A DNA stretch of 64,000 bases from Macrocybe gigantea (taxonomy: Eukaryota > Basidiomycota > Agaricomycetes > Agaricales > Callistosporiaceae), in contig SJRY01000245.1 in assembly GCA_011319805.1 (NCBI GenBank), positions 1 through 64,000 of the forward strand, in the 5' to 3' direction. Position numbers and translations under genes: made by a program. Below the pieces are notes generated by a model. That model saw only the letters and a list, made by a program, of their open reading frames with translations. It was not told the DNA's origin and ran no database searches. Shown here piece by piece: positions 34,377 through 47,506 of the stretch. The stretch's first letter is position 1. Every line of letters starts with the position of its first letter.

Positions 34377-36544
34377 ATGTCCACCGAAAAGGGATCGCAC
34401 GATGGCTCCGACCCTCAGCTAGCCAAGAACCCTAGGGCCGCTACGTATGCCGTCGACGAGCGTCGTCGCGCTGCCTTGGCGGAAATCGACAATGCCAAGT
34501 TTTCGTAAGTCCGGAATCAATGCCTTGAAGGCTTCGACCCCCTGAGCATATCCCAATCCAGATGGTTCCACGCCAAGGTCTGCCTTGTCGCGGGTGTCGG
34601 TTTCTTCACCGATGCGTCAGTTGTAGCGAACGGTACTTGGCATCTGATCTCGTCGCTGACATCATTTTGGCAGCTATGACATTTTCGCAATCAATATTGC
34701 TTCGACCATGCTTGGTTATGTGTATGGCAAGGGTATGCACCTCTACAGAATGCCCTTGTGCATAGATTGTTCAACTGCACAACACAGGCCAAAAGCTGTC
34801 CCCAAACCAGGACCTTGGTGTTAAAGTCGCTACGCCTATCGGTACTCTTGTCGGCCAATTGTTGTTCGGGTGGCTTGCAGATATGGTCGGTCGTAAGAGA
34901 ATGTGTACGTCGCCTCAACCTCCTTTTTATTATCGCCAGTTTTTTCACACAGGCCTTACAGATGGTATCGAACTCATGATCATGATCATCGCCACCTTCG
35001 GTCAAGCTCTTTGCGGCAGCGGTCCTGCGGTCCATGTCATCGGTGCCTTGATCGTCTGGCGTGGCCTGATGGGCGTCGGTATAGGTGGCGACTACCCACT
35101 GAGTGCCGTCATTTCTTCCGAATTCGCCTCTACGCGGATTCGTGGACGCATGATGAGTGCTGTCTTTGCTTCCCAAGGCTGGGGTAACTTCAGTGCGTAC
35201 ATCAATCGTAGAATGTTCTTGGCAATCATCTGACCACGTTTTCGATTTCGGTGTTCTCTAGCGGCGGCTCTCATTGCCATTATTATTGTGTCGGCTTACA
35301 AGTCGTCGATCCTTCACGACGGTGATGTCACACATCTTAGGCACGTTGACTACATGTGGCGCATTCTCATCGGCCTCGGATGCGTTCCCGGTGTTATCGC
35401 TCTCTATTTCCGTCTGACGATCCCTGAGACACCTCGTTTCACTATGGATATTGAGCGAAACGTGCAACAGGCGTCTGAGGACATTGAGAATGTCCTGACC
35501 CGTGGAGACAGCAAGGTCGACCCGGACGCCGTCATTCAGCGTGTGGAGGCTCCTAAAGCCAGTTTAGCTGACTTCCGTGCATACTTTGGCCAATGGAAGA
35601 ACTTGAAAATCCTTATTGGAACATCTTGGTCCTGGTTTGCTCTGGACGTGAGTGTTTGTGAATACGCCCATTCTGATTCAGAGTTCTAACTCTTCTGCGT
35701 TAGATTGCCTTCTACGGCTTGGGTCTCAACTCTTCGATCATTCTTCAAGCTATCGGGTTCGGTACGCCCCTGACCAAGGGTGTACAAGGTGTCTATGATA
35801 ATCTCAGAAACATTTGCATTGGCAACCTCATTCTGGCTGTCGCTGGTTTGATCCCCGGATACTACGCCACCTTCGCTTTTGTCGATTCCTGGGGCAGAAA
35901 ACCCATCCAACTCATGGGATTCACACTGCTTACCATTTTATTCATCATTATGGGTATGTTACATGCATCGCTTTCGCCGAATAAGCTGTGTCATCTTGTT
36001 CCTAGGCTTCGGGTACGACAAGCTCACAGCGACTCCTCCGCCAAGAAGGCATTCGTATTCCTGTACTGTCTTGCCAATTTCTTCCAAAACTTCGGCCCCA
36101 ACACGACGACTTTCATTGTTCCCGGAGAAGCGTTCCCTACTCGTTATCGTTCTACTGGCCACGGTATCTCCGCGGCAAGTGGAAAGCTCGGTGCCATCGT
36201 CGCTCAGGTCGGCTTCGCTCGACTCAAGGATATCGGCGGTCCTAGCCACTTTGTCAAGCACATGTAAGCCGCCCGTGGTAGTCTTACCGGAACAGATGCT
36301 CAGAACTTATTCACCCTTGTCGTCCGTCTTTAGCCTAGAAATCTTTGCGCTGTTCATGCTTACGGGCATTTTCTCTACCTTCCTGATTCCTGAGACGATG
36401 AATAGGTCACTTGAAGAGCTCTCGAACGAAGACCAAGAAGGATTTGTTAAAGGTACGCCTGAAACTCTTCGTTCCAAGCCTGTCATCAATTGTTGACCTG
36501 CCACGCAATTGCCAGGCGTCAAAGGCCCTGTAGTCGTTGAGTAA
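34377..36544 (+). CDS. pho84: High-affinity phosphate:H+ symporter, PHO84 type
   Basis: MSTEKGSHDG start, then WFHAKVCLVAGVGFFTDAYDIF, the first-helix signature of the phosphate:H+ symporter family, and later GVGIGGDYPLSAVISSE, the family hallmark. A central hydrophilic loop (SILHDGDVTHLRHVDYMW) separates the two six-helix halves. The second half has YGLGLNSSIIL, NFGPNTTTFIVPGEAFPTRYRST and IPETMNRSLEELS. About eight introns; the last exon ends GPVVVE at 36544. One base is missing near 36036 between GFGYDKLT and AKKAFVF. It imports inorganic phosphate at the plasma membrane and in yeast is induced by phosphate starvation. Confidence 0.92.
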
Positions 36545-36959
36545 ACTACACCTCAATAGTCTGTCCATGCCTTTGAGCAGAGCTTGTTCGACATTGCTTC
36601 TTATTTTTTGTTCGGTATGTTTATAGGATTCATGATGTTCCTTCAAAGTCGTTACGATTATCGTCCTTGTCGCATACCCAGCTTCTTCATTTCGTTTCTT
36701 GCATCATTGCGTGACGCCTGACGTTATTTATTGACCCTGTCAAGGCAGGTGGACAGAACAAAGATTACTGAAGTACATGTGCTCAGTAGTTCACATTCCT
36801 AATTTACCTCATCCTCTGCGAAATCAGAAATCAATCTGAGTAGATTGCACCCACACCTTCGAAAATCAGCCACGGAGCTACGCCAACTGTCAGGTCAAAG
36901 GCGTATTTATAAATTAGAGAAATGTACACAGGGTGGCATGGCACATGATAGATAGCGTT
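36545..36959. other. Convergent 3' spacer
   Basis: About 415 AT-rich bases between two stops that face each other. Nothing coding is seen. Confidence 0.45.
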
Positions 36960-38129
36960 TTATAATTGCTGTGTTGGGTGAACTTTTGTCCATTTTTGAG
37001 TCATTTTGGCTTTTTCTGGCAACAGATAGAACTTGAGCAGAGGTATTTTACTATCGAGGGATGGAAAACGGACATAGCTGACTGGGTCGAGGTCATAGAC
37101 GATGCCGGCTTCTGCCAACTTGCGCTTTCTTTGGTTCTGACGTCTGATCAATCGCCTGCTGACTCGTTTTTGCTCCTCCTCTGTTCGGGGCTATCAACGT
37201 TCAAGGGGTTAGTCAGGTCAAAAATAGATGCAGCCGCGCATGCAAGGGAGCCGAATCTAGAGGGGATCTGACCTTGTTGTGCTTTGTCCGCGTGATGCGA
37301 GCCTGTGGAACGGCTCTCCATTTCCGATTCGCGCCGACCCAGATCTCAGGATGGACCTTGTCTCTGGGAATAACTTTGCACTTTAAGATGTGGCCCATGA
37401 GAAGATAGTTGTCCATCGTGTCGGCGACAATTTTTGCGACTGGTGCCGAGTCAAACTCTATGAAGGCGTAGTGTTTGGATCGACCAGTCTGTAATGTCCA
37501 GAAGTGAGGTGATGTCAGCGATATCCCATTTCCGGAGGAATACCCGTCGGCGAAGAGACTCCACCTTTTTATTCCTCGATAGACGCAGGCGCGTCACGTT
37601 CCCGAACTGGGAGAAGTAAGCCCGCATTTGATCTTCATAGAAGCCATGAGGTAGTCGCCCAAGGAAGAGAACGCCGGGCTCTTCCACCTGACAAACCGAG
37701 GTGACGAGATAGAATGGATCGTAATGTCAACAACATACGGGTTGTCGTTTAGCCTTCTCCAGCTTTCGTTTTACTGTAGCATCATCCTTTGCAATGGTGG
37801 GCAGTTTTGCGACGTCGACGGGTGGAGGTTCCGTCTCGCCATCTTCATCAGACGAGTCGTCGTCGTCCGTCGAGAATCCATGAAAATGCAGCTCCTCATC
37901 GGAGTCGAATTTATCGTCGTCTTCTCCGTCCTCTTCGTTGTGATCCTGACCTTGTCCGTCTTCCGCCTCAACTTCTCCCCACTTGTCCTCTTCTTCCATC
38001 TCTTCCTCGTCCTCTGCTTTTTTGGATTTCATGGCCCTCCCTTTTTGAACACCTGTGCGCCTCTTATCTCCACTTGACGAAGGCGATTTCTTGTCTTTCT
38101 TGTTGGACAGCGTTTTTACAGGACCCATG
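36960..38129 (-). CDS. nop15: Ribosome-biogenesis RRM protein NOP15 (NIFK-like)
   Basis: The first exon starts at 38129 ([14 protein letters not shown]) and is lysine- then acid-rich ([21 protein letters not shown]), typical of nucleolar factors. The RRM follows: [17 protein letters not shown] (RNP2 region), [22 protein letters not shown] (RNP1), [17 protein letters not shown] and [15 protein letters not shown]. The last exon, [17 protein letters not shown]... [10 protein letters not shown], matches the C-terminal helix of Nop15. Four exons join in frame to a stop at 36960. The protein is needed for 60S subunit assembly and pre-rRNA processing in yeast. Confidence 0.93.
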
Positions 38130-38244
38130 TTGGTTATAATGATGCGAGAAAGAGAGGATAAGCCTGCTGTCGATAGAACGTTGAAACACTGGACGTCACC
38201 TTGAAATTTCGCCCAGGGTTGGACAACATACGCAAACAAACAGG

Positions 38245-39283
38245 ATGCATCCGCACTTTGTCAATCCACACTCCCTGCCAGATGATACAATCAACGTTAC
38301 ACGCAAGGACGCCTTTCCCGACAACGGATCCCTTCAATCCCATGTATTTGATTCAGATCTTATCACACGGTTGACTGCGATCGTCAGGTCCTCCTTGGAT
38401 TGCGACTACGACGGAAACTCTGTCAAGCCGACAAAGCGCCTCAAAACAACCCATGAGCCGACATCGTCGACGGCGGATGATTCAAGCGTAAATATAGTTC
38501 GTATGTCACCTTCGCTCTTCACCTTTATTACTGTTATTTAGACGCGCGACGTTGTCCAGCGTTCCGGCTGGTTTCTGCAGTGCAACCCCCACAGCCATTG
38601 ATCTTGACGCCAAAACCTCCGCCGCAACTGATGTAAGTTCACGAGTACGTCGATTCGAATTCATTTCATTAACGTTTGAACAGCATTCGAGAGCCGGATT
38701 ATGAAGACGATGAACAAGCATCAAAGGTTCGACAGAGCCAAGCTCAGGCAGCGGCAATGGAGTATAGTCAAATAATCGCAGAATCCAGACAGCCGAATTC
38801 CGTGAGTGCGTAAAGCGCACTTGAGCTCACACATTGACTCTCTTGAAGCGACCGGATTCCGCCAAAAAGCTGATTCATGCCCGGACTTCAAGTCCAGTGA
38901 CAGAATGCCGCGCGATCATGGTCTTGGAGCGTGATCGACCGCTCAGAAAGACTCGCCCCCCGGTCTCGCGGTCAGAGCTATCTTACTACCCATATTGCAG
39001 TACTGGACCTCGTCGCTCGACTGGAAATCGGACTCGTGCCACAAACCTGCCCCACGTGACTATTGACTGTGGCCCAGCATCGCAAAAGTCCCGTAGACGA
39101 CGAAAGAGCAAGAAACCCAAAGAACGGCCACAGGCTGTGTTCTGGCGGCCGAATGTTTCCCATGGAGGCAAAGGGTTGGGATATGCTATGGGATACCCGT
39201 GCAGTCTGTCTGCGAACATTGCATCGCGTCGATATCGGCGGGACACGATGAAAAAGGCAATGTTGTCGAGTTTTGTTTGCTAG
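38245..39283 (+). CDS. Conserved hypothetical protein
   Basis: Starts MHPHFVNPHSLPDDTINV, with a short basic KRLKTTHEP patch. Introns bring in PAFRLVSAVQPPQPLILTPKPPPQL, REPDYEDDEQASKVRQSQAQAAAM and RPDSAKKLIHARTSSPVTE. The C-terminus has CRAIMVLERDRPLRKTRPP and AVFWRPNVSHGGKGLGYAMGY. The last part, with FWRPN and repeated Gly/Tyr, looks conserved but I do not recognise it. It is divergent from NOP15 with 115 bases between starts, so the two may share a promoter. Confidence 0.55.
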
Positions 39284-39323
39284 CGTCATGTATTATGTAA
39301 TATTGATTAATTCTACTCCAACC

Positions 39324-42198
39324 ATGCCACCCAAGCCTGTGCGGTCCTCAAGCGCGAGAAGGGACTATCGTCGTTCTATCAGCTCCTCCTTCTCGTTCGG
39401 GCCACGGAATTTGGTCGATTCGTATAGGGACGCGAACACCAGCACCTTTTCACCTACGAACGTTCTAGCAGATCCGAATCGTTCTGTACTACCTGCTTCG
39501 CCGTTACGTTCTTCTCCACTTCGCCCACGAAAGCGGAAGGAAAGTACCACGAGTCGGCCGCCACATCCTCTCGCAAATGATGCCACCGACGTGTTTCGAG
39601 ACTCGGAGGACGATGCTGATGATGAAAGCGAGCAGGAGTGGGCATGATTGATCGCATGCGACTCTGGCGACACGATGCTCTCATGCAACATCTATATGAC
39701 ACAGCTGCCTTCTGGGGAGACAAGATTTTGAGTTGGACCAGTAAGTCATCATTATTCTGCTATGTTTATGACACGTCTCAATATCACCGTCGCAAGACGA
39801 TCCCAACGACGCGTTCTGGCTAGCACAAACCTATTTCATGACACACGAATACTCTCGTGCAGAGCGTCTCCTTACTCGTCCCTTCTCTGCCATTCCTCCG
39901 CCACGGCATTCTTCGCCTTCACCTACGTCCGACGGACAACAGTACAACCTTTTTTCGTCTGCAAAAGGCAAAGCACGCGAACAAGAACTCCCTCAACAGC
40001 TATCGCCAGCGCCCCGTCTGCCAACTGGTCCTGATGCAATGATAGATGTTCCAGAAGGAATGCAGGATAAGGTTTCGAGGCTGGTGGACATGAGCGTGGC
40101 TTGTCGGTATCTGGCTGCTCAATGTCAGGTGGGCACTTCCTCTTACCATCGTCATCCTACGGTCGATCCATAAAATGCAATCTAGATGAGACAGGGGAAT
40201 TGGAGCGCTGCAACTGAATTACTTGGAGAAGCAAATCCGTTCCGCGATTCCGGTGTGTAATGAACATGTTTCATGACATAAGGAGGGCATTGCATTGAGG
40301 CGGTCCTTCGCAGGAAGAAGTGGACCTACTGTCCCCAATCTTGATGGCGGTATCAAGGTATTATCAGAGATGATTCATATTGCGTTATCGAGTCAATCTT
40401 ACGTTTTGTAGGTGGAGGCTTCCATGTGTCACCTCCGTGGTATTTTGATGCTCAAACTCAACCGTGGGGAGCAAGCAAAGCAATGCTTTATGGAGGCATT
40501 AGCTCTCGATGTCAAGTGTTACGATGCATTTGAGCAACTTATCAGCGGGGAAATGATGACCGTAGATGAAGGTATTTTCCCCCAATGTCCTTGTTAACCA
40601 TTGATCGACGTATCATTGTTCAGAATGGGAATTCGTTCAGGGACTTGCATATTCTCAGCAAACGCCGCAAGATGCGACGTTTGTGCAACTCATTTATACT
40701 TCGCGGCTGCGAAAATACAAGCACGCTGCTGAACACGCTTTGGCTCGCCAACGCCTAGTGGATGAATTCGGCCTGGGAGACAACCCCGATGTCTTATTCA
40801 GCTTTGCTGATGCTTTGTATGCCAACTTTCGTTGGGCAGACTGTTATGTCATTACCTCTCGGTGAGTTACCGTGTATTACAACTGCTAATTTTTTTGTCG
40901 ACTTATGCAAATAGGATTCTTGGGCTTGTATCGATTCACAATGCCACTATGCCATTACATATCGCTTGCATGTATCATCTCTCCCATCTGCACTCCAAAC
41001 TTTTTGTCCTCGCACACGAAATGGTCGACCGCGAGCCCGAAAATCCGATCACCTGGTACGCCGTGGGGGTTTGGTACCTTAGTGGTGGCAAATGGAGTCT
41101 GGCAAGGCAGTACTTCAGGTACGCTATTTACTGATAGAGGTGCATGACGCTGAATGACATTATCATGACATAGCAAAACATCGTTGATGGATCCCCGCTT
41201 CTCACCTGCATGGATTGCTTTTGCCCATACGTTTGCACTGGAAGGAGAACATGACCATGCCGTTACTGCTTACTCGACGTGTGCAAGATTGTTCACTGGG
41301 TATGTGGTCTGACTTCATATGTAATTGGCCTTCGGACATGGTTTCTCAACGAATCGCTCGCTCATGCTCCAAGGTCACATCTACCGCTCATGTGCGTGGG
41401 CATGGAAAACATCATGCTCTCAAATCACGCCCTGGCAGACGAGGCACTGAATGCTGCCCATGCAATGTGTGATGGTGACCCGCTACTGTATAACGAGCGT
41501 GGAGTCATGGCTTTCAATCATGGCAGGTGAGCAATAGCGTGTACTTGTCCTTCATCGGTCAATATATCGATTTCGCGACCGTAGATATGACGAAGCCGCG
41601 AAGTTGTTTCAGCAAGCGCTGGATTTGGCTCAAGTCACGCAGAGTTCACAAAAATCTTGGGCCACAACCTATCTGAATCTGGCGACGTGTTTCCGTAAAC
41701 TAAAGTGCGTCGAGACATCACACAATTGCATATATCTATTGATGTCAGTCTACATGACAGACGCCTACAAGACGCGAAAAAGACGTATCAAAAAGTCCTA
41801 GAACTCGACGCTCGCCACTCTACGGCTCTGGGTTTCCTTGGACTAGTACACCAGTTGATGGGAGAAATCGACCAGGCTATAGTCCGATATCACGAGGTAT
41901 GTCCTTCCGCACGCTCATTCGTAGAAACAGACCTGTATCTCCTCCATGACAGGCTTTGGCGATCGATCCGATCAACACATATGTGCTGGAAATGCTAAAT
42001 CTCGCTCTAGAAAGCTCATTAAGCCATATGCCGAGCCATGATGTCCCTGACTCGAAGGCGAAGGAGCAGAGTAAAAGACAACTTGATTTCATCATTAAAA
42101 GAAGAGATGCCAATGCCAAGGGAAAGGAGCGAGCAGGTCCGGTGGATGTCCCGGCAGACGTAGGAGACGTCGAGGGCAATGATATGAATGTAGGATAG
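39324..42198 (+). CDS. cut9: Anaphase-promoting complex subunit Cut9/Cdc16 (APC6)
   Basis: After a Ser/Arg-rich N-terminus ([18 protein letters not shown]), a frame break at the G run 39640-39642 leads to [41 protein letters not shown] and ERLLTRPF, the conserved opening of APC6. Tetratricopeptide repeats then fill the rest: [93 protein letters not shown] and [18 protein letters not shown]. About thirteen introns. The protein is a TPR scaffold of the cyclosome that drives mitotic exit. The tail is basic then acidic and ends at 42198. Confidence 0.92.
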
Positions 42199-42565
42199 TT
42201 TGCCAGAGGCCCTGCCACAGGAATCTTTACCTCAGCGATGGGTATAACGAAGAGAGATCCAGTGCGCACCACGTTACCACATAACGCATGTAAAACCTCA
42301 CCAGATGACTTCCATCATACCCTCAGCCTTACCATGGTCCGACTTGGCGCGGATGGATCACACATCGTGGCGGCTTGCTTGAGAGACCAGGTCGGTCTTC
42401 AAGGGCTCCCATGATCAGAACGATTCGATGTTAAGGCGTTTCGCACGATGCGCGAAAGTTCTACGTCGGCCTCCGTCTCGGTAGGTGAGGCTATTCGCCG
42501 GAGAGAAAGTATCCTATGTTCGAACGCTCAGTTCTCGCCATATCAATAGTCTTTGAAGATGCCAC
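42199..42565. other. Convergent 3' spacer
   Basis: About 370 bases between convergent stops. Nothing coding is seen. Confidence 0.4.
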
Positions 42566-43883
42566 TCACAAGCGACAAGCCTGAAAATAGCGCTTGAGCT
42601 AGGACCCGACAGTGAGTGAATATACACGTACAATGATATTCGAGAGCACCAAAGGTATGGGAATGACTATTCCTCCACCAAAGCGCACAGAATTTCTAAT
42701 CACAAACGTTTGTCAGCCTGGCCTCCCGGCTCACTGCCACTCACGAGAACGAAATCGTGCCAAATGATATGTGCACGATTGTCATGATTACGAATGCGCC
42801 AAGACCTTGGCCAACGAAGGCTTTCGCCAGACCTACTTGCAGATCGCGATTCCGAAAGCAGTGCTATAGCACATGTATCAAATCGGTCACATAAGGAGCA
42901 GTGCTCTAGTTTGGCTCACCAGGACGATAATAAACGTGCAGAGGAAATCCACAAAGAATGCAGACATAAATAAGATCTGTAACTCGTGAATATGGGTGTT
43001 CTATGCACGGTCAAAATGCGGAGCCACACACGCCGATTTTATAGGCTGTGATGAGTGGACCTGAGCCCGTACCCCTGATACATCCCATCCTGCCTATAAT
43101 TTCGGTGACAGGGCCGGGTTGCACTAACTCTAGCTGTCAGAGCCTCGCTATTAAAGGCGGAAGAAATTGACGGCGCCCACCATAATCGATATCCGTCGCA
43201 AAGACCCAGAGTTCCATCGCCACCAGGAACGCGTAGGCCGGTGCAAGCAACAGATAGAATATGGTTTTCCGGCGACCCGTGAATGCCCAGGCCCTGATGA
43301 CCATAACCGCTAGGAGCAGAAATTCAGTTTTAACTTGATTGAGACTGTCGAAAGATGCATGAAGTTCGGATTTCACCTTGGGCGGTCAATTGCTTTAGGC
43401 GAAGTACCAATGATGAGATGTCCGCGGAAGAAAACAGAAGGTCATACATAGGGTATCATGAAAAGATAAAGTGGCACGACAGCGCGCAGACACAGTTGCC
43501 GGTCATGGTTCGTGCCAAAGGCCCAGATGAAGACAGGCCAGCTGACGAGAGGATAGTACCGGCAGCACAGGAAGGCAATCTTGACGGAACTCCAACGAGA
43601 GCGATGAATCTAAGTGACGTGGGACCATTGAATATGTATGGAGGAGGCAAACGACTACATCCGGCTTGCCAAGTTCAATTCATCATGCAGTCTGCCCTTT
43701 CTCGTTATGACAGCTTGGGAAACAAGAAAACAACTGTCATACGCACGAGATTAACCAATCATAGACTTGCAAAGAGTCTACAAAATATGAATGGCTTTCA
43801 ATGACACAAAACAAAGCATATCTATTAGGCAAATCCGCTCACAAACAGCTGGAAAAATTGTATTCTGTTGCTGAGCAGCGCAT
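42566..43883 (-). CDS. Seven-helix membrane protein, DUF6533 type (copy A)
   Basis: The start at 43883 (MRCSATEY) joins by introns to SLQVYDWLISLHDELNLA, matching the first-helix signature YDxxLxxxDE of this agaricomycete family. Later exons give RSRWSSVKIAFLCCRYYPLVSWPVFIWAFG, AVMVIRAWAFTGRRKTIFYLLLAP, LFMSAFFVDFLCTFII, HCFRNRDLQVGLAKAFVGQGL and a last short exon ending LKRYFQACRL. That is the usual number of hydrophobic helices. One join (near 43650) does not fit exactly and may hide an indel. The function of the family is unknown. A second member lies at 54650..56227. Confidence 0.6.
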
Positions 43884-44558
43884 TCGAGTGATCGAGCTAG
43901 CGGAATGAGAGGACTGACACGCTAATATATATCGGCCACTTCATGACCCTTGTAATAAGACTCAAACCTCGTTATTCAATAGCAAGGTCGAAAACAAACG
44001 TTTGAATGTTCCCTGCCACGACCTCCGCGACTTGCAGAATCCCTGACATGACGGATTCAAGGCTATGGGAAGAAATAGTGGAGGGAGAAGGGAGCGGCGA
44101 GATGCTCTTTAATCTAGGTTATATACAGTCTGGAAAGCATGGGGAAGAATGTTTGTTTGACCATGACGTCTTGGAGGACGGTGGGACTGGGCTGCATGCA
44201 AGGATCTTTCTTCATATGGCCTGACTGGTTGCGAAGCCGGGACAATCCCGAATTTTGTCCACGAACGAGTGGTTCTTCACACAGATAGTCCTGTCAAGCC
44301 TGAAGCGGTAAAGAAAGCCCTTCTCGTCGATTGCCCTGCGGCTTCAAAAACCCCCATCGGCCAGTTTCGACGCAAGAACCGGCCACCTCCGAACCAATCA
44401 TCAACCACGAAAATTGGAATTGCAAGCACGAGGCAAAGACAGTCATTCGCTCTGTAGCTTACACTACCACACTTCCTCTTTTCATGACGTGATGTCAGAT
44501 GTCGTGTACAGACAATACTGTGGCATATCATTCAAAAAGGATTGGGCACGATAGATGG
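43884..44558. other. Intergenic
   Basis: About 675 bases upstream of the seven-helix gene. Short open frames on both strands have no motif. Likely promoter plus the 3' flank of the pectate lyase. Confidence 0.4.
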
Positions 44559-45981
44559 TTAGTTACGCACTGTGCTGTCTGGGCCGCTGCCGACTTTGGT
44601 AGGCTCAGCACCGCTGTTGTTTCCATTGTATCTGCGAGAGGGTGAGGTGTGTTGGTGCCTGCCTACTTATGGAATGGCTTTAACTTACCTCTGGCAAATT
44701 GTTTTCACGCTTGTCGCCTTTGTCGTCCTAATCTTGGCGGTACTGATGTCGGACAGAGTGTGAATGACGATCAGATGAAGTGTCATTTCAAAGTGATACT
44801 CACTCTCCGTAGTTACTGCTCGGTTATAGTGGACCTCAGAAAGACGTGACAGGAAAACGCAATGCAAAATGCACTCACGAGTTGATGCCGACGAGTTCAG
44901 ATCCGGAGACTGCCCAAACGTCGTTGACCTACCCAAGGATGGGATTTTGGTGAAAGGACGGGTGGCGCATATCTACCCACCTCAACGGCGCGTGCATATT
45001 GAGTGCCACAATTTCCGCACTAAATTTCCTTTTCAGTCGGAAGTATGTATGGCGTTAAAGCTATTACATGTGCTTACGCTGCGATAGAGTTTGCCAAAGT
45101 CTTCAACGTAGAACTGGTAAAGTGCATCAGCAACAAGACTCCTAATACGACTTTGGCCCGTACAGAATTGATGATGACTTTTCCGCCTCCGTTGTGTTGC
45201 ACGACTAAGGAACGTTGTGAGAACCACAGAACAGTCGTAATAATACAAGCACGTCACCTTTGTCGCTGGCATGCTGTTTGAGGGAATCAATTCAGGCCGT
45301 TTATGCAGAATCCTCCGCGAAATTCAAATTACCTTGGCCTTTTCGCCAAATGATCATTATTCAGTCCAACACATCGAGAGAAAAATACACCTACACCACC
45401 GTAATTGATGCGAGAAGTTCCGCTCTTCTGCTTGATGGTAATGGCGTCCTCGCAGACATCCTGAGGTGGAAGTGGAAGGTATAACTCTCAGTTTTACTGA
45501 TCTGATGTCTGAATTATACCGAAAAGCACCTCAAAGAAGACATGGTCCAGAGTACATGATCCTGACGTAGGAATTTAGTTGGGATCCGGACGGGTAAGAT
45601 GTTCGTACCCAAGCAGTGAACACCCTCAGCCTGGTTCGGGCCAATGACGACGCGACTCAGGGTGGCGCCTTCTTCCAAAAGGAAGACCGCGTCCGAGTCG
45701 CCGCCCTCATTCTGGCCTTGGCAAGCGCCAGAACCCCGGTCGTATCTCGTGTATGCTTGAGCAGGCGTGAAGGTGGTTCCAGCAGCAACCGTGATCGGCT
45801 TGCTCAACGAGCTGGTCGTGGGAGGAGTAGGGAACACATTGGTTGCGGTGCGGCGCTCCAACCTGGTTTATATTCGAATGGGCAATGGGCCATAAGCACG
45901 AATGTAGACAAGGGCGACGTACGGCTCCGCTGCGACCAAAGTCGCGAGGAATGCAAAAGTCAGGAATGCAGAAGAAAACAT
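44559..45981 (-). CDS. Secreted pectate lyase, polysaccharide lyase family 3
   Basis: Starts at 45981 with signal peptide [20 protein letters not shown]. Ten or so exons join in frame: [141 protein letters not shown] and a C-terminal YNGNNSG. The AEGVHC, EDVCEDA and KLYRSCGNC blocks are diagnostic of PL3 pectate lyases, which cleave unmethylated pectin by beta-elimination using Ca2+. Length about 250 residues, as expected. The first four exons carry all the secretion features. No frame break. Confidence 0.92.
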
Positions 45982-46410
45982 TGCTTTCGGTCGAGTTTGT
46001 TCACCTGGAGAGGAGGTAACGACAGGCAACCTTTTTATAAGCGAAAACAAGTCCGACTTGAAGTTTGTCTTCCCAAATCCTTCCACTAGTGCGGCTGTTC
46101 ACTGCCGGCCGGACCGTCCGTCGATGAACCGACATGGACGGTAAGCCAGGAAGACGTGTATGAAGAACTCCGTCTGCATTCATTCGGGGACAACGATCCT
46201 GCCAATGAAGCAAACAACTTTCTCTTTACGATGTTCGCAGGGTGATGCGCCGGGCCGCTGTACAGCCCCAAGCGAGGAGGGATTGGCACCTCAGAAGACG
46301 TCGACGGAGAATTCTCGACAAGACCACGTTTCACGATGGACGAGGGCAAAGGGAGATTTAGACACAAAGTTGACCGTGCTTCCTTATTTCACATGTTTTT
46401 AAGTAATTAG
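45982..46410. other. Pectate lyase upstream region
   Basis: About 430 bases. Includes an acidic plus-strand open stretch without a start (46091..46243, for example VSQEDVYEELRLHSF) that could be an exon of an unseen gene. Otherwise nothing is recognised. Confidence 0.35.
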
Positions 46411-46746
46411 CTAGTTGAGACGGCGGAGAATCTTGGCGCCGAACGGTGAGGTCCAGTGTATCAGTGCGTTCGTCGTTTGGGCAGCGAGGAAAGACTTTGG
46501 AATAATTGCGGGATATCGGAACCAGGGAAACTGGTAGCGATAGCTGATGATTTGTACTGATGAAGCGTTTGGCTTGGCTTCGACATTAGAAAGCTCATGT
46601 GCCCATGCTGATATGAGAGCAGTCAGAGGTTGAGTAGAAAGCGGTGGCAGGATGATGAACGATGGCTGAATATCCCGGGCCGTTATGTGCCCATGTCAAG
46701 ACGTCCGCAATGGTTTGAGAACCTGAAAAGATGCAAGAATATCCAT
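46411..46746 (-). CDS. Small hypothetical protein of about 92 residues
   Basis: Exon 1 is 46746..46723 (MDILASFQ). The intron 46722..46666 (GTTCTC...TTCAG) leads to an open exon PSFIILPPLSTQPLTALISA... ending FGAKILRRLN at 46411. The protein has a conserved look (ISYRYQFPWFRYPAIIPKSF) with aromatic-proline pairs and a basic C-terminus. The long exon lacks its own start, so simple open-frame lists miss the gene. CACGTG lies about 10 bases upstream of the start. The family is not recognised. Confidence 0.5.
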
Positions 46747-47506
46747 CGTATCACGTGACGTGACGTTGGACCCACATGCAACCATCGATAGCGCTTGGGG
46801 TGAAAAATTTTTTTAAAAAGTTGATGGACGACCTGGAAGTTCAATAAGTTATGGGCCTGAGACCGTTACTCTGCTAGGCAGAGTCTGCTTCACTTATCTG
46901 TTCTCGTAGAGAAATGCGATTTCTCTTGACAATTAACCTTCTCGGTGGGTCCCCAATAACCCCATATGGAGCGCCGAGTCAAGAAAATTCAACTTCTATT
47001 CCCTTCCTGCTCTCACAACCACAGTTTTCGTCGGCCCCATTCCAGGGTGATCTAAGAGGCATTGAACAACCGAAAAGGATTCACTTTTCTTGATCTTCGG
47101 ACATGGTACAGACACCTAGGTCTCTACCGACAGTATACCATCGCTAACTTTTTTTTTTTGCCCAGATTCACGAATCTATTCACTGAGAAATGCAACTCTG
47201 TTCGGTGTTTGGAATCGTTTCAAGCACAGTTCAAGCAGAAAATTTGTAAAGTGGATAGGTAACTATAGGATCATACACAAGGCAGGTTGAGGTCCGCTAA
47301 TACTACATAGGAATCGAGCGATGGATCTGTCGTTGAAGACACAATAAAAGCAGTCGGAGAACGAATAGAAGTAAGGAAGACGGGCCGTAGGTGAAAATAT
47401 GTGGGTGCGTCGTATGCTTCGTCATGGGCAGGCGACGATCAGACAATGGCCAGCACGTCTTCGGCGGGAAGGACTCACGAAAGACCTGATGTTCAAATAA
47501 AGTCGT
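46747..47506. other. Intergenic, AT-rich
   Basis: About 760 bases, including A/T runs near 46800 and 47150. Overlapping CACGTGACGTGACGT-type motifs stand at 46753-46766. No gene is seen. Confidence 0.4.
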
